Assembly: GCF_001949145.1 (NCBI RefSeq)
Contig: NW_019091482.1
Span: 586,770-650,769, forward strand
Direction: 5' to 3'
Length of the DNA stretch: 64,000 bases
Source of the DNA: Acanthaster planci
Taxonomy: Eukaryota; Echinodermata; Asteroidea; Valvatida; Acanthasteridae
Position numbers and translations under genes: made by a program. The notes beneath the pieces are model-generated. The model saw only the letters and a program-made list of their open reading frames with translations. It was not told where the DNA came from and ran no database searches. Shown here piece by piece: positions 1 to 12,040 of this stretch (position 1 is the stretch's first letter; each line of letters begins with the position of its first letter).

Positions 1-215
1 AACATTCGTGGCGCTGACCAGCCTCACTTTAAGTGTGCCTACTCTATTGCACCATACGATTAGTATCACAGTTAGAGCATGGCTATTTTGATGCGCAGAC
101 CTCCCTTATATGCGCGGTGGGTAGTCGGATCGGATGCGTTGTCGTATACCGCGATGTCCATCGCCACTGCGTGCACTGCATTCGTATGTACCGCCACTGC
201 TTCACCAACACTGAA
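1..215 (+). repeat. Truncated copy of a dispersed foldback repeat
   Basis: This stretch matches, with many substitutions, the right arm and outer flank of the palindromic element at 16865-17128. Shared words include agcctcacttta, ttgcaccata, gagcatggc and gggtagtcggatcgg, in the same order. It starts at the window edge, so the matching left arm may lie outside. No coding potential was recognised; the small ORF across it reads only repeat sequence. Confidence 0.6.
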
Positions 216-1083
216 ATAGACTCAAAAGACCTCCTTATTAAAAATGTTATCGTTCCGACTCAAAATAAATCTCTGAAATCAATGCATCAAGGGTTAATCT
301 TTAAATTGGTGCTTGATTTTTGTCTCAGAAGACTTATTTCTATTAAAAAGTAATCGATGAAATTAGTGGAAAATTTAGCAATTTCGACTTTTTTTGTTGT
401 ATGTTAGTAAAATCTACTTTGTTATACTGTTCTGAGATTTAACATTATTTAAAATCTTCTTAATGGAGGAAAAGTGTGTGTTGTTCGTGGTGTCCTGTTT
501 AGATCCTCCCGAAATTTATTGATGCTTTTACACTCTGGTATTTTACGCGGTCAGTCGTTGAAAAATTCCGCGCCATAACGTCGTCTGCTTGCACGAAAAA
601 TCGTTGCCTGGTTTGAAAATGAGGTACGCATGCGCGCTTGCAAAGAACGTTGTTTCTATGGGGCATGAACATACGTGATGTATGGAGGCCTATATAGGGG
701 GATTCCTTCACCGTACAAATTACTCAACCCCACTCATTAACAACGCGTTAAAATCGCGCGGTAGCAGAATTCCTCCTGATCAAGTAAGTTTGGCGGCTTT
801 TGGAAATCGTTTTATGCAAAATAAAGAACTTTTTTATTTTGCCGACGTGTAGGTCTACTACGTCAACGCACACATTGAGACGAAACCGGGACTTTTTTAG
901 CCTTATAGTTTCACGATTTGAACTACTTTTTCGGTAATTCACGTCCTTTTTGAGCCACCGTAACGAAAAGTGTCTGATCACGGTACATAGTACAACCTGA
1001 AGAGCTAGCTAGCTCATGTTGCGACGGGTCAATTATGATAGCTCATGTTCTCTCACCCTAGCCCTGCGTAGAGATAGATCATC
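216..1083. other. 5' flank of DHRS1-like copy 1
   Basis: No gene is recognised here. The stretch should hold the promoter and 5' UTR of the gene starting at 1084. A TATA-like word inside a 10-base palindrome (cctatatagg) is at 689-698, and a 14-base perfect palindrome (gagctagctagctc) is at 1002-1015. The transcription start cannot be placed from sequence alone. Confidence 0.4.
689..698 (+). promoter_or_regulatory. TATA-like palindrome upstream of copy 1
   Basis: The word cctatatagg reads the same on both strands and contains TATATA. It lies about 390 bases upstream of the ATG at 1084. A core promoter role is only a guess, because a 5' UTR of that length or an unseen 5' intron would be needed. 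Confidence 0.15.
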
Positions 1084-4000
1084 ATGGCCAGCAAGCAACT
1101 ATCTGGCAAAGTTTGCCTGGTGACAGGGGCAAGTCGGGGAATCGGCAAAGGAATCGCCTTGCAGCTTGGAGAAGCCGGGGCAACAGTCTACATCACGGGT
1201 ATTGACAAACAGGACGCAGTTTTGTGGTGAAATTACCGCGCAACATGATTTCGAATGTTGCGTCTAGCTATTCATGTTCCACTTAACATACGGGAATTTG
1301 CTGTGCATGCACATTCGTAATGCATCTTTCCACCCACGCATAAGATTTCGCTGATTCATGCTCTTATCATTTATAACTGCAATAGAGCAGCGTTGCTAGG
1401 TCTCGTATTTGGAGTCTAAAGTAAAGTAAACTCATCAGAGTGACAACTCAAAACATGCTGTGATGTCCAGCTCATATTTGTTTGTTTGTTCCTGCTAATT
1501 ATAATGTCAAAACAGCTTTTATGGGGCCTAACCTAAACCTTTCTTTGGAAATGTTATGGCCGTTAAATCACCAGTCAGTTTTTCTCACCCATGTGTCGGC
1601 TTAATGGTAACTTAATTCAGCCATTAATTATGCCGTTATAATTCGCCGTTAGAATTCAAGATGTATATTGTTATACTAACCTTTACATGGTCGTAAACGT
1701 TTAATACTGTTGCATTTTTTAATCCAGTGTCAGATACCTCTGTATCGGTCTTTTCGTATGAGAAAGATGCACTTGGCAACTGACTGCCACACTCCGATTT
1801 GGATTCTCAGCCTGGTCTATATACTCTTAAACCTGAAGCTACGCTACAGTAACGTCAGTATAAATGCCGTCACTTTGGGTCGGCCGATGAAAATTTCTCA
1901 TTTCAGCTTAATTAACTCGGGGGAGAATGAAAAATTGCAACTACCCCAAAATAAGCTGTTTGGGGGATTCTGGTTCATTTTTCCATCCACAACCAATTTT
2001 TAGTTGAAACAAACTAGAAATTAATTTCGACCATCAAAATTGGGTTGACGCAGCCCAACTTAGGTTGCGTATATGGGCACAAGCGTTTTCACCGGTTCAC
2101 ATTGGTCACCCCATTGACCCTTGAGGCTTAAGAACCATTCAGTTTGAACATCAGGTGTCGTGGGACCAGATTTAAAGAAAGACTCCCACCTTTGATTTTG
2201 GTTATCATCATGTTCTTCATGAACGGAAACAAAGTACTGCAATAATTTAGGCCCTGTCTGTTAGACCATAGAGGAAGGACACAGAAGGGATTGCAACCTG
2301 AATAATAGAAAGCATTCCAAAAATGCCCGTCTACTGCCTGCAGATATTAGACGGACAAGCTGGGCAAGTAATATCCTAGCAATACCTTTTTTAGCAATAA
2401 TTTTCTGTTTGCAATTAAATACTATTGCTTTGACCAGGAAACACAGAGAGAGGAATTCTTGATATTAGACCTACTTATGCCATGGTGAAAAATATTTTCC
2501 TATGTTGATACACTGTTCTGTTATCCACCAGTGTTCAAAGACCTGGAACAAATTTGGCTAAGACTGGCCAACAAAATGTTCGCTACTGCTGGAAAGCTGG
2601 GTTCACACGGAACAAAATGCGCTATTTCATCACAGGGAGTGATCATGAAATCACGTAAAATTCGCTTTTGTGCAAATGACATAATAAAGATTATTCAAAG
2701 CACAAAATACTGTAAACTACGGGGCTATTCACTCCCAGAATAATTCCAGAAGAAAGCGTTCATGAAAGTCAATGACTGCACATATGCATTTAGGGCACTC
2801 GGCGTAATGCCAACAACCGCGCAATCGTTCAAATTGATCCTGTCATGAGATCATACCAAGCTCCCACAAGCGTCAATATTCCCCATGTTCTCCCTAGCTT
2901 TTACTTTACAATTTCCATGCAACATTCCTGCCAAATTTTACCTTGTAAGTTGAAATTCAAACGAGTTGCAACGTGTTTAGGTCTATGTAGTCCTGTGTGG
3001 ATCTGTAATTGATCATGAAAAGCAGATACAAATTAAACGACAATAGGATCAATATTGTGAACAACCCCAAAATTACAAAATCATGATTGGCCTTGCACAG
3101 ATCCTGCGAGGTACAGTCTGAAAATTCAATTACTGGTCCAGATCGCTTAATTGTCCAGGAAGCGCCTTTATTCACAGAACAGATTAATCAATGGCGATAC
3201 CCTGCCTTACTCATAATGTGGTTCGGTTTTAAGTATGCAAATTCGTTTTTTGAGGACTTAAAGAAATGTTGGGCACGAGGATGTTATGCGCGAGAATGTA
3301 ACCGCAGAAATTTCGGCTTTGTTCAACATGATCATTGAGACAGTTTATTACAGGCCTATCAACAAAACCGCCCAGGTATGCCTGTTGGTGCAGTCGACTA
3401 ATTCAAGAGATAATTTCTGGCCTGCGCATTGGCATTTAAAGTTCCCTCCACATTATCCTCTAAACAAGGAGAATGTATGGCAGCCCGAAACGATGAGATC
3501 GTGTAAATCTGTGCCAGAACTAACTCCTCTTTGCTCTTTGGGATTCCATTTGAGAGCAGTATGGTAAAAGATACAGTAGAAATGTAGCTTTAAGTGCCCA
3601 AGAAAGTCGAAGGTTGCCACTTGAAAAATTGTTGCAAGCAGAATTCGAAAAAAATAACTTTTCGAGGGGCTTTTTTGTTTTGTGGGAATATTAAAAATGT
3701 AATTGGTTAACCCACAAAAATTGAATAGGAAAGGGACCAGATAGTAATTCCATTTGTGTTTCTGAAACCTCAGAGGTGTTGGAATGTCTGTTATTGGGGC
3801 TGGCACTATGCTGCTTTTACACTATGGTCTTCAATCAGTGGACTTTACCCCGGTATGCTGTGGGTTGGATGCTGTCTCGCCTTATGACGTGCAACTTTTT
3901 TCTGTTCTATACAGGACGAACGCTGAACCCTAACGATGATAGAGCCTTTCCAGGCTCACTCAGAGAAACAGCTGAAGAGGTATACAGCTGCTGTATTATG

Positions 4001-7000
4001 TAGTTATGTTTTGAAGAGTTTGATCCTGGCAAACATGTAATCCCTCTCACAGTCACATCTTAAACAGTCTTTGGGATGTAGAGTTACTGAAGTACAACAT
4101 GCTCTTGGTTTCTTACTGTTTATCATTATCGTGCACATGTGTAATTTGTATACGGGAGGAACACTTGCCACGTTTTCATGCTTTAATGCTTCCACTTTGA
4201 CTAGGTAGAGGAACGTGGCGGGAAGTGTGTCCCTGTACAGTGCGATCACTCTGATGACGAACAGGTAAAGAGTCTGTTTGAACGAATCTCTCGGGAACAA
4301 AATGGCCGCCTGGATCTCCTTGTCAACAACGCGTTCGCCGGAGGCAAGGTAGGCACTTTAACTGGGCTCTTCAAGCCAGTCTGTTGTGATCAAACCATAA
4401 ACTAGGGTACCCCGGACTCACATCCACCTTTATAGTACATTGCAAATGTCTTTCCATCGGGTTTGCTACCCTGAATCCTTAAAATCCTTTGGAAAAGATT
4501 ATCGGTTCTTCTGTCACACTAATTGCCGTTTGTGGGATTCTGAGAACGAAATCCTTATAAAATAAAGCGCATCTCTTCGATGAGGTACTTAGTATATTCA
4601 AACAACCCCTGTTCCTATTGGTCGCGACCCCATCACGTGGCTGGTTCTAGAGATAAAGTAGGCCTACTTGTACCGGCTGGCGGAGGAACACACCATAATA
4701 TTGGCTTTAGAGGGGTGGTTAAAAAATTAGTAAAGTGTTGAACAAAATCGTTAAATTTGTTAATTTGTTTGACTTTCTATAACCAGAGGTATTTATAGAA
4801 TGTGAAGAAATATGTTCTTGGTAGGTCCTAAACTAATGGCACAGGAGAGTAGAGAATGACTGAATGCCAATCTCCGTTGATTTATTGCTTTCTGCGCCAC
4901 CTCATGTAGTATACGTGCCACACACGTGCCTGTTTCGATGTACAAGTGTTAAGGGGATTGTTCGACTCACGCCAGCGATAAAAACGGTTAGAAGGGCGTT
5001 TGAATAAAATAGAATATTTGACAAAGAATGGTTTGAAATTTATAATTTGGAAAAACTTATGTTGACTTTATGGCACGAAGTAAGTACTTGGTCAGTCTTG
5101 AACGAACGCTTCTGTCTGGTGAAGCACATATTTTTCCCGTATCATAACGTCCACGTTTTAAACTGTATTTTTAATGCACGGTCCTATTTTCTGTTTAAAA
5201 CATGAGTTGTTGGAACGTTGCTCTTCCAGATACCGTCAGTATCCGAAATTAATAATTAAGCTGGAAGATGCTTGTGCATAAAACATGGTTTATGTCTTCG
5301 AGTGCTGTAATTTCTTTTCGATTCTCCCGTTTGTTTTCGTTGTAGACGCTGTTTGAGTCCAGAGACAAAAAGTTTTGGGAGACTCCGCCCACTCTGTGGG
5401 ATGACGTAACTGTGGTTGGACTAAGGTATACGGAGTCGTTTTGGGCAGCGGATAGGCCTACATTATGAAATATGAGATTTTCGTTTGGGATTAAGATAGC
5501 TAATTCATACATCCATTGCAGCAGTGACATGTGCAGGTAGACATCTATGTACTGATTAGTTGTGGGACGTTTCTATCTTTTCAAAGGAGCTATTACATTG
5601 CAGCTTGGCACGCTGCCCAATTGATGATACCGGCCAAGCAGGGCTTGATAGTCAACATCTCGTCCATTGGTGGACTTCACTATTTCATCAATGTCCCATA
5701 CAGTGTGGGCAAAGTTGCTGTAAGTATTTATATTCAAGTGTCCATGCAGGTATGGTATTGTTCCTGATCTCGCCAAGTTTATACATATTCGGAACTTATT
5801 TGCAAGTCGTTCCTGTTAGTTTGGCATCTTTTGAAAAAATCCCAAACGCTACTGATCGCAGATGGCACCACACTGGGAATGCTTTTTGTTTTTGGGGGGT
5901 CACAAGAATGATTTTTAAATCTCAGCGGTCTACTCTCGTGCTTAGATGGCCATCAGGCCTGCGGGCCTAATTGTTACATTTTAAAGCCGTTCTGTCCCAG
6001 ACCTGAAAAAGTAATATTCATTGCATTCAGGGGTGTAGCCCGGGGGAGGCACATTTCCACCCCATTCACAAATTTGTGGCCCCCCTCCAATTAAAAACGG
6101 AAGAATTGATATTGAGCCAGACTAACAAAAGCTTCCCCCCAAAAAACACACCACTGAAAGCTGGTTCCCCCAAGATGCTGTGTCCCTTGTCCCCCCCCCA
6201 GATGCTGGTGCCTCCACTAGTAAATTCATAGCTGCACCATTTATTGCATTTGCATTGCTATCCTCCAATACCCCCAAGCGTTCATGGGTTAACCACAACA
6301 TCTTTTGCAGCAATATCCGAAAAACGTATTTTATACATGCACAATGTGATAATGTACCTGTGTATCACTGTAGTGTGACCGCATGGCTACAGACTGTGCT
6401 CTGGAGCTGCGAACGCACAACGTAGCCTGCGTCTCCCTGTGGCCAGGTATCGTCAAAACAGAGTCGCTCATGGACATGATGGCTTCTATACCAGAGGCTG
6501 CAAAAAAGGATGAACAAGCTATGGTAAATTTTAATTTAAATCGAATAGCCCCCGTTTGTAATGCCTTGTATTGGTACCCATGAAGTTTGGCTCATCGACA
6601 CCACCCTTATAGATCGCTGAGCTAATTCTGTGAGTAACTGGTGAAGGAAGAGCTCACTTTAAGCACTCAAAACTAGCTCACACGAAGTGTGTGTGTGTTC
6701 ACTTTACCAATTTATTACCTCCGATGCCCTTTCTTCACTTTCGTTGATATAGTCTGCCTAGCGCCCGTAATGAAGAATATCAAATTAAAATGAGTCGATA
6801 CCTTAAGCTTTGTTTAATTGCTTTGAATGACTTCTGCATAGATTTCCCACACCTGACAAGATGTAAAATTACATAATTTGTTTTAGTCTGTGTTGATTGA
6901 AATATATTCTTTCCACCATTTTTGTTGCTTCTTTAACAGGTTGATCGCGTAGAGTCTGGAGAGTCACTAGAATTTTCGGGGAAAGCTGTTGCTCATCTGG

Positions 7001-7349
7001 CAAGTGGTAGGAAGATCTTGCATACCGCAAATACCAATATTTTCCTCGACAATGTATGGAATTTCATAGTGTATTGATCACTGATCGATAGCCTTATTTA
7101 ATTCTGTGTCTTTTATCGAAATCCATGTATCTAGACCCGAACATAATGAAGAAATCCGGGCGCATCCTCCAGTCGGCGGAGCTCGCAGAGGAGTACGGCT
7201 TCACTGATGTCGACGGCCAACCTCCGCTCAACTGGCGGCGTCTCAAGACCGCATGCGCAATGTCTGGTCACACATGGGTCGCGGCACTCATCCCCGGCTT
7301 TATCAAGATCCCTTTCTGGCTCATAGCCGCGGCAAATAGTAAACTGTAA
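1084..7349 (+). CDS. DHRS1: DHRS1-like short-chain dehydrogenase, copy 1
   Basis: Eight exons join in frame: 1084-1198, 3915-3979, 4205-4348, 5346-5425, 5587-5719, 6374-6523, 6940-7006 and 7135-7349, giving 322 residues (human DHRS1 has 313). All introns are GT-AG. The product is a classical NAD(P)-dependent SDR of the DHRS1 (SDR19C) type. The Rossmann motif TGASRGIG is at residues 14-21 and NNAF at 101-104. The catalytic serine lies in NISS (158-161), and the YxxxK pair is Y173/K177. [10 protein letters not shown] follows in exon 6 and FTDVDGQP in exon 8. The C-terminus is hydrophobic and ends in NSKL, as in the family. Human DHRS1 is an ER-associated NADPH-dependent carbonyl reductase; the substrate here is unknown. 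This is the most divergent member of the array, with one extra codon in exon 2 and one in exon 6, and a different segment after SLWPG. The start was chosen because MASK[11 protein letters not shown] aligns with copies 2 and 3. Confidence 0.92.
6029..6200. repeat. C/G-rich 'ggtgtagcccggggg' repeat fragment
   Basis: Intron 5 of copy 1 contains ggggtgtagcccgggggagg followed by C-rich runs (ccccccctcc, tccccccca). Related 'ggcgta-cc-gggg' words recur at 17503-17535 and 47701-47722. They look like remnants of a common interspersed repeat. The family is not identified. Confidence 0.3.
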
Positions 7350-9354
7350 CCATGGCAATGAAAGAAATGACCATGCTCGTTTCTTCGCTTTCGATTGCCT
7401 GCAGCAGTTTGCTGCGATCGTGCATTGTTCACGTAGGGGAGTCTGCAAGAGAACTTTGCAAATGAAGATGACCATTATAGTGTGCTACATAGGGTTGCTT
7501 CCTTGACAGTATAAGTCATGTAGGCCTATTTTGTATTCACCTCAAATGCATGGGGTACAGGGTTCAGATAGCTCATTTTAGATACATGCATTCTGATCAA
7601 GTTGTCATGCACCAATATTTTACTGCAATGTTATTGAAGACTCTCAAAAAAAGGGAAATTTGTTGACTGATTTTGGATTGTTTGGAGACACGTCTTAATT
7701 TCAAATCCAGATAATAAAAAGAATTCAATTTATTTTCTGTATTTACCCGAAGAACCTCTCATTGGTGCACTGTTTTCCATAACTGTGAAGGAAGTGCAGT
7801 ACACAAAATTAATTTAAAATTGCTATTAGAAACAAATTGAAAAATATAAAATATATATATATAAATAATAAACCTGGACCAGATAACAGAAAACAAATCT
7901 TCGACAAAGACAAAAAATAAGCAGTAGAAACATTACCAACAAAGGTCCCCTTTTACGCATTAAAAAGCAGATATTGGTATTGGTTGTGTGCTTTTCAAGC
8001 TTGTTAGAGTACTAAGCAAAACACTTTAAAAGATATGGGAGTGTTGTTGAGTGCTTAACACTCCAGGAACCAGAATTTACGTTCACCTGATTTAGATTTG
8101 ATAAATGGGGGAACGAGGTTGCCACGTGAAACAGACTTAGTAGCTTATGTATTTGTACTAATAGTAAACAAAAGCTATAGTTGATAATTGTGGCGGAAAT
8201 TTCAAGGTTGGACTTTTACAGCTGTAGTGAATTCAAGTGAGAGTATGCTTTTCTTCTAGATTATTCCATCACTGAGTCGATCAAACAATGTCCGGGGAGT
8301 CTCCAGAAAAGCCTAGGACGACTCTCCCTCAGTACTGTTGAGTTAGGCCATGTTTGTCGAGGGACATGAGTTGACCCATACAATCAGAGTGTGGTAGGAT
8401 TAGCCTCTTATGAAACAAATGTTATGTGTGTTGGGGGAGAGCATTAAAGAGCACCTATTAGGAATGCATGCATGTGGCTACGTGCATTGTTCGGCACGTA
8501 CAAGGGCTTGTCCATTACAAACACAGGACGAGGGTTCTCCTCGTTTTCTCTGTGTTCTCAGAATGACGCAGTCTACATTCGGAATTCGCATCTTGGCATG
8601 AACAGAAAAAAAACAACCCTTTTTAGCTTGTTATAATTGAGCTCTGAAGGCAAATGACACTGCATTCGATTTGGATGCTTCGATATTTATTCGAACAGAG
8701 AAAACATGTTTTCCTTTAATAGAGGTGCTCTTTAATCCCCATGCGCTTGTTGACTTTCCGTACAGGTTTTTCAGTATGAACTCTCTGTATAAGAGATAGA
8801 TCTTATTACGAGACATTTAAACTGGCAGTGTTATTGATTTCGACATTTAAATTGTTATCGCTTTGGCTTAGTTTGGCTTGAGTATAATAACCACATACTT
8901 TGAGTTTAATTGGCAATTAATTAGTGTTCACAGCAACCATTTAACCATGTCCCTGTTAAGTGCACCGTTTATTTTCATTAAATTAATAGACTTGGCAGGA
9001 GTAAAGCAGTGGCATGGTATCGTCACAAAAATCAATGATAGAGTCTTTGGAAACAATATTTGTCAGGTCATTAACCTATGAGGATGTAATGTTGATCCTG
9101 GGGCACTACAAAATTTACTACAGCAGAAGTAGAATAATTGTCACCAATTTGCAATCACTAGCTTCCGTCCACGAAAACCAGTCAAGCTTATTGCCACTCA
9201 CTCCTGTATTGTAAAGTTCGTTGATAAGACGACCGCGGTGAAACGAACGTTATTGAACGATTTCTTTAGATCCAAAAACTGCACCAGGGAAACACGCAGA
9301 GTTCATGCTTTCCAAAACCAACCAATCAGACACATTGAGGAATTTGGGCGCAGT
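7350..9354. other. 3' flank of copy 1, no gene seen
   Basis: This intergenic stretch holds no convincing coding frame. A candidate polyadenylation signal for copy 1 (AATAAA) is at 7713-7718, about 365 bases past the stop, and a short AT-repeat tract lies at 7848-7866. Open frames here are under 70 codons and show no family signature. Confidence 0.4.
7713..7718 (+). terminator. Candidate polyadenylation signal of copy 1
   Basis: AATAAA is the nearest canonical hexamer seen after the stop at 7349. AATAAA is common by chance in AT-rich DNA, so this is weak. Confidence 0.25.
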
Positions 9355-9545
9355 TTGGCGAGAAGCTGGACTTGTTTATGGACAAGCACCGCACAAGATT
9401 TTCACACAGTCGTCTACACAGGTAAGCAGGAGGTCGTTGGTTCGAGTCCTACCCAAGTAGGCTTGTGGGTTTTTTCACAAGCCTCCGGAACATACACTGA
9501 GTATAAAGTGTTTAATACATGTCGGGCAGAGCAAATTCAAAATTA
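9355..9545 (+). mobile_element. tRNA-derived SINE fragment
   Basis: A perfect pol III B-box (ggttcgagtcc) is at 9439-9449. A non-tRNA tail follows, with ggttttttcacaagcctcc and gagtataaagtgtttaatac, the layout of a tRNA-headed SINE. The A-box half and acceptor stem do not fold into a tRNA, so it is not called a tRNA gene. The left boundary is uncertain. Confidence 0.5.
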
Positions 9546-9754
9546 ATTTACATCTCCCCGGCGCAAATCCATCTTTGAATTAAATTAATTAATTTTCACA
9601 CAAGTTGGAAGTGCACATATTGGGTCACAGATGTTGTATTTAGGCAATCCTCTGCGTTGCAAATGGAGACTATTATATTCCCAATTTCAAGACTAAGGGC
9701 ACGGGGCCAATGGAGGGGCTCAAGTTCGTGGTGTGGGCAATGGGCGTCCACGAG

Positions 9755-9835
9755 ATGGACCAAGAGAGGGCGCAATTTTCCTAGCAATGGAGGCTCCTTT
9801 TGTAGTAACTGCACCGCGACGGTTCAAGAACGCCC
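9755..9835 (+). repeat. Interspersed repeat family 'gagagggcgca', partial copy
   Basis: The words ggaccaagagagggcgca and atggaggctccttttgtag mark this as the 5' half of a family also seen at 11455-11640, 12598-12785 and 51588-51835. No protein signature is present. Confidence 0.5.
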
Positions 9836-9885
9836 ATGGAACAAAATTGTTGCTTTTGCATTGCTACCCCAAAATTTGGTCGTCG

Positions 9886-10178
9886 CCCAGCGCCTGAAAA
9901 GGGCGCTGGGAAGGGCTGATGGCTTTGCACTGTGATTGGCTACATTGCACACGACCTGTGACGTGAGGTTAGTCGTAGTCGCGTTTTGGTTTGCCAATGG
10001 CAATTCTTTGGCACGCACAAAGTGTCGGCTATATGACGTACTTAGCCAGTTCTCACAGCTGGCAGAAATTTACCCACAGTCTCGATCTGGGCGTCGTTAG
10101 CTGTGATCCCGTGTCCTTCCTTCACTAAAATCCGTGAAAGGCCATCAGCCCTTCCCAGCGCCCTTTTCAGGCGCTGGG
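9886..10178. repeat. Perfect 38-bp inverted repeat with nested hairpins
   Basis: Positions 9886-9923 and 10141-10178 are perfect reverse complements (38 of 38 bases) separated by 217 bases. Each arm also contains its own 9-base stem (cccagcgcc / ggcgctggg) around an AT-rich loop. The match stops sharply at both outer edges. It could be a foldback element or a non-autonomous transposon with short arms. No target-site duplication was recognised. Confidence 0.75.
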
Positions 10179-10591
10179 TAGACTTAAATCAAGTCGGACG
10201 TACGTTGCTCTCCCCTAGCCATCCCTTCAGCCGGCGCGGTACGCATTACACGGTCGTCGCGCTCGACCAGGCAGCTCACATAACCCTTCTATGGCGCCGT
10301 CATTTGATAGCCTTCATTGTACAACGTGTGTTCCATGACACCAGGGCTGAGTTCGAGCGGCTTGGTTTCGTATGTTCACGAATTGGTCGATTTACTGTTC
10401 GTGAGTCGACCGCTAGAACGCCGGGAACACACTCCGTTGTTGCTGGCATGCACTTAATCGCGAGCGACATGCAACACGGCAGCGTCCATGTACGTAATTC
10501 GAGAGTTAATGTTTGGATAACTAGACTGATTTTTTCTATTTAAACAAGAACATTCATTTCTGTGTAATAAAAAATAATTCATTTTAAGTTT

Positions 10592-10815
10592 GCCAAACTT
10601 CCCGTTGTCTTTGACTTTTTAAGCCATCTTTTTTAATTCTTGCAGCTGTTCGGAAATTAAAATCTCCTGAGTTTTTTCCGTGTGTTCCTGTAAAACCCTG
10701 ACAAGAAGGTGGTGTGTGTTCCTGTTCCGAGAACAGTGTTCCTGAGTAGTGTTCCCGCCGTTCGAGTGCGAGAATAAGAAACCTGTGTCAAGAACAGACC
10801 GCCTGAACTTGACCC
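10592..10815 (-). repeat. Dispersed repeat, inverted relative to 38145-38335
   Basis: The reverse complement matches 38145-38335 over most of its length. Shared words include tgacacaggtt, acggcggga, aagaacactgttctcg, gtcagggttt, gaacacacggaaaaac and gacaacgggaag. The family is unknown. Confidence 0.65.
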
Positions 10816-11214
10816 CATTGCGACTTGACGGATAAGCCAATCGGACCCCCGGCGGTGATATGTAGTTATTCATAATTGCATATGAACGACATGATCCTGC
10901 ATAATGTGAACTGAATTTCCACCAATCAAAGTTTCCGACTTGTAGATAGACTCGTTCATTAAAATGCAGTTATCAACGTCGTAAAAACAAGTCCGGCAAT
11001 GTGATTGTCTGGTACCCTTTTTGGTAGATGAACCCATTCGCTGTGTAAAAACGGTCGGCAGATTCGTCATGTCGGGATTTCTGAATTGAACCCATAGTAA
11101 TCAATGGACACAAGAGGCCACGAAGCAAGTAACGGCACGCGGTTTTGATATGTATCCAAAGTAGAAACGAAGACATCACTGAGATCCCGACTTGAGTCAA
11201 GTCTAGGCGCTGGG

Positions 11215-11310
11215 TGACGAGCGAACCCAAAAATGAACACTTCCGACCAATGTGGCTCTTTTCAACCGATGAGGTGGTGCTTCTGTTTGGGGCGGAAAGT
11301 GGCTGTGCAA
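11215..11310 (+). repeat. Interspersed repeat family, partial 3' copy
   Basis: The segment matching aacacttccgaccaat, ggctcttttcaaccgatgag and a ggggcgga tail is the 3' half of the family also seen at 11455, 12598 and 51588. Confidence 0.5.
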
Positions 11311-11454
11311 GCTGCCAACAACCCGATTGCGGACAATACCATAAATCCACCTAGACTTGGAAGTATCAAGGGCACTGAAGAAAAAAACCACAACATGGTT
11401 CCGTTTTAGGATATCAACATCGCTCTGTGAACTCGTTTTTCAACTTTATGAGCC

Positions 11455-11640
11455 CCGAGGTGGACCAAGAGAGGGCGCGATTTCCTAACAACTCTTCTTC
11501 ACAAAGAACTTCACTTCGCCAGTTCAGGAACAACCGTGAGATGCATGTGTTGTGTGCTCGTCGGTACAAACAAAAAATGAACACTTCCGACCGGTATAGC
11601 GGTTCAACCTTTGAGGAGGTGCTGCGGCTTAGGCGGATTG
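11455..11640 (+). repeat. Interspersed repeat family, near-complete copy
   Basis: This copy carries both halves: the ggaccaagagagggcgc start and the aacacttccgaccgg ... ggttcaacctttgagg end. A 135-codon open frame runs across it, but the reading is only repeat sequence and is not treated as a gene. Confidence 0.55.
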
Positions 11641-12040
11641 CATCTGCTAAGTTCATACCTGTAAGCAGAGAGATTATTAAATGCATTGGCTATTGCAGAC
11701 CAATAGTCAGTAATTCATTGCCAGATCTAGCGTTATACCGACGTGTCATTTTTTATGGAAGGGCAGAATGTTTTTCTGGAATCAGACCTCGCACCATTGA
11801 TAGAAAATTCATAGAATTAAGGTTCACGATTTAACTTTGTTGCTAGGTTGTTGATCTGTTTCTCAAAAAATGAAAAGCATCCCAAAAATGAAAATCCCGG
11901 AATGAAAAGCAAGCCTAACTTGTTCTGCATCCCGATTAGTTTGAAGTTATAGTTCGAGCATGAGTTTTAGTGTGGTCCAGTTTTTAAGATCAAGCCATTT
12001 GTTATTAAACTAATTTGAAATTCTGTTAGGAATTACGATA

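Noticed and set aside
9405-9470. Possible tRNA gene at the B-box near 9439
   Set aside because: The B-box is perfect but acceptor and anticodon stems do not form. A SINE tail follows instead.
11427-11834. 135-codon + strand ORF between copies 1 and 2
   Set aside because: It runs through a copy of the interspersed repeat; the other copies are not open in that frame.
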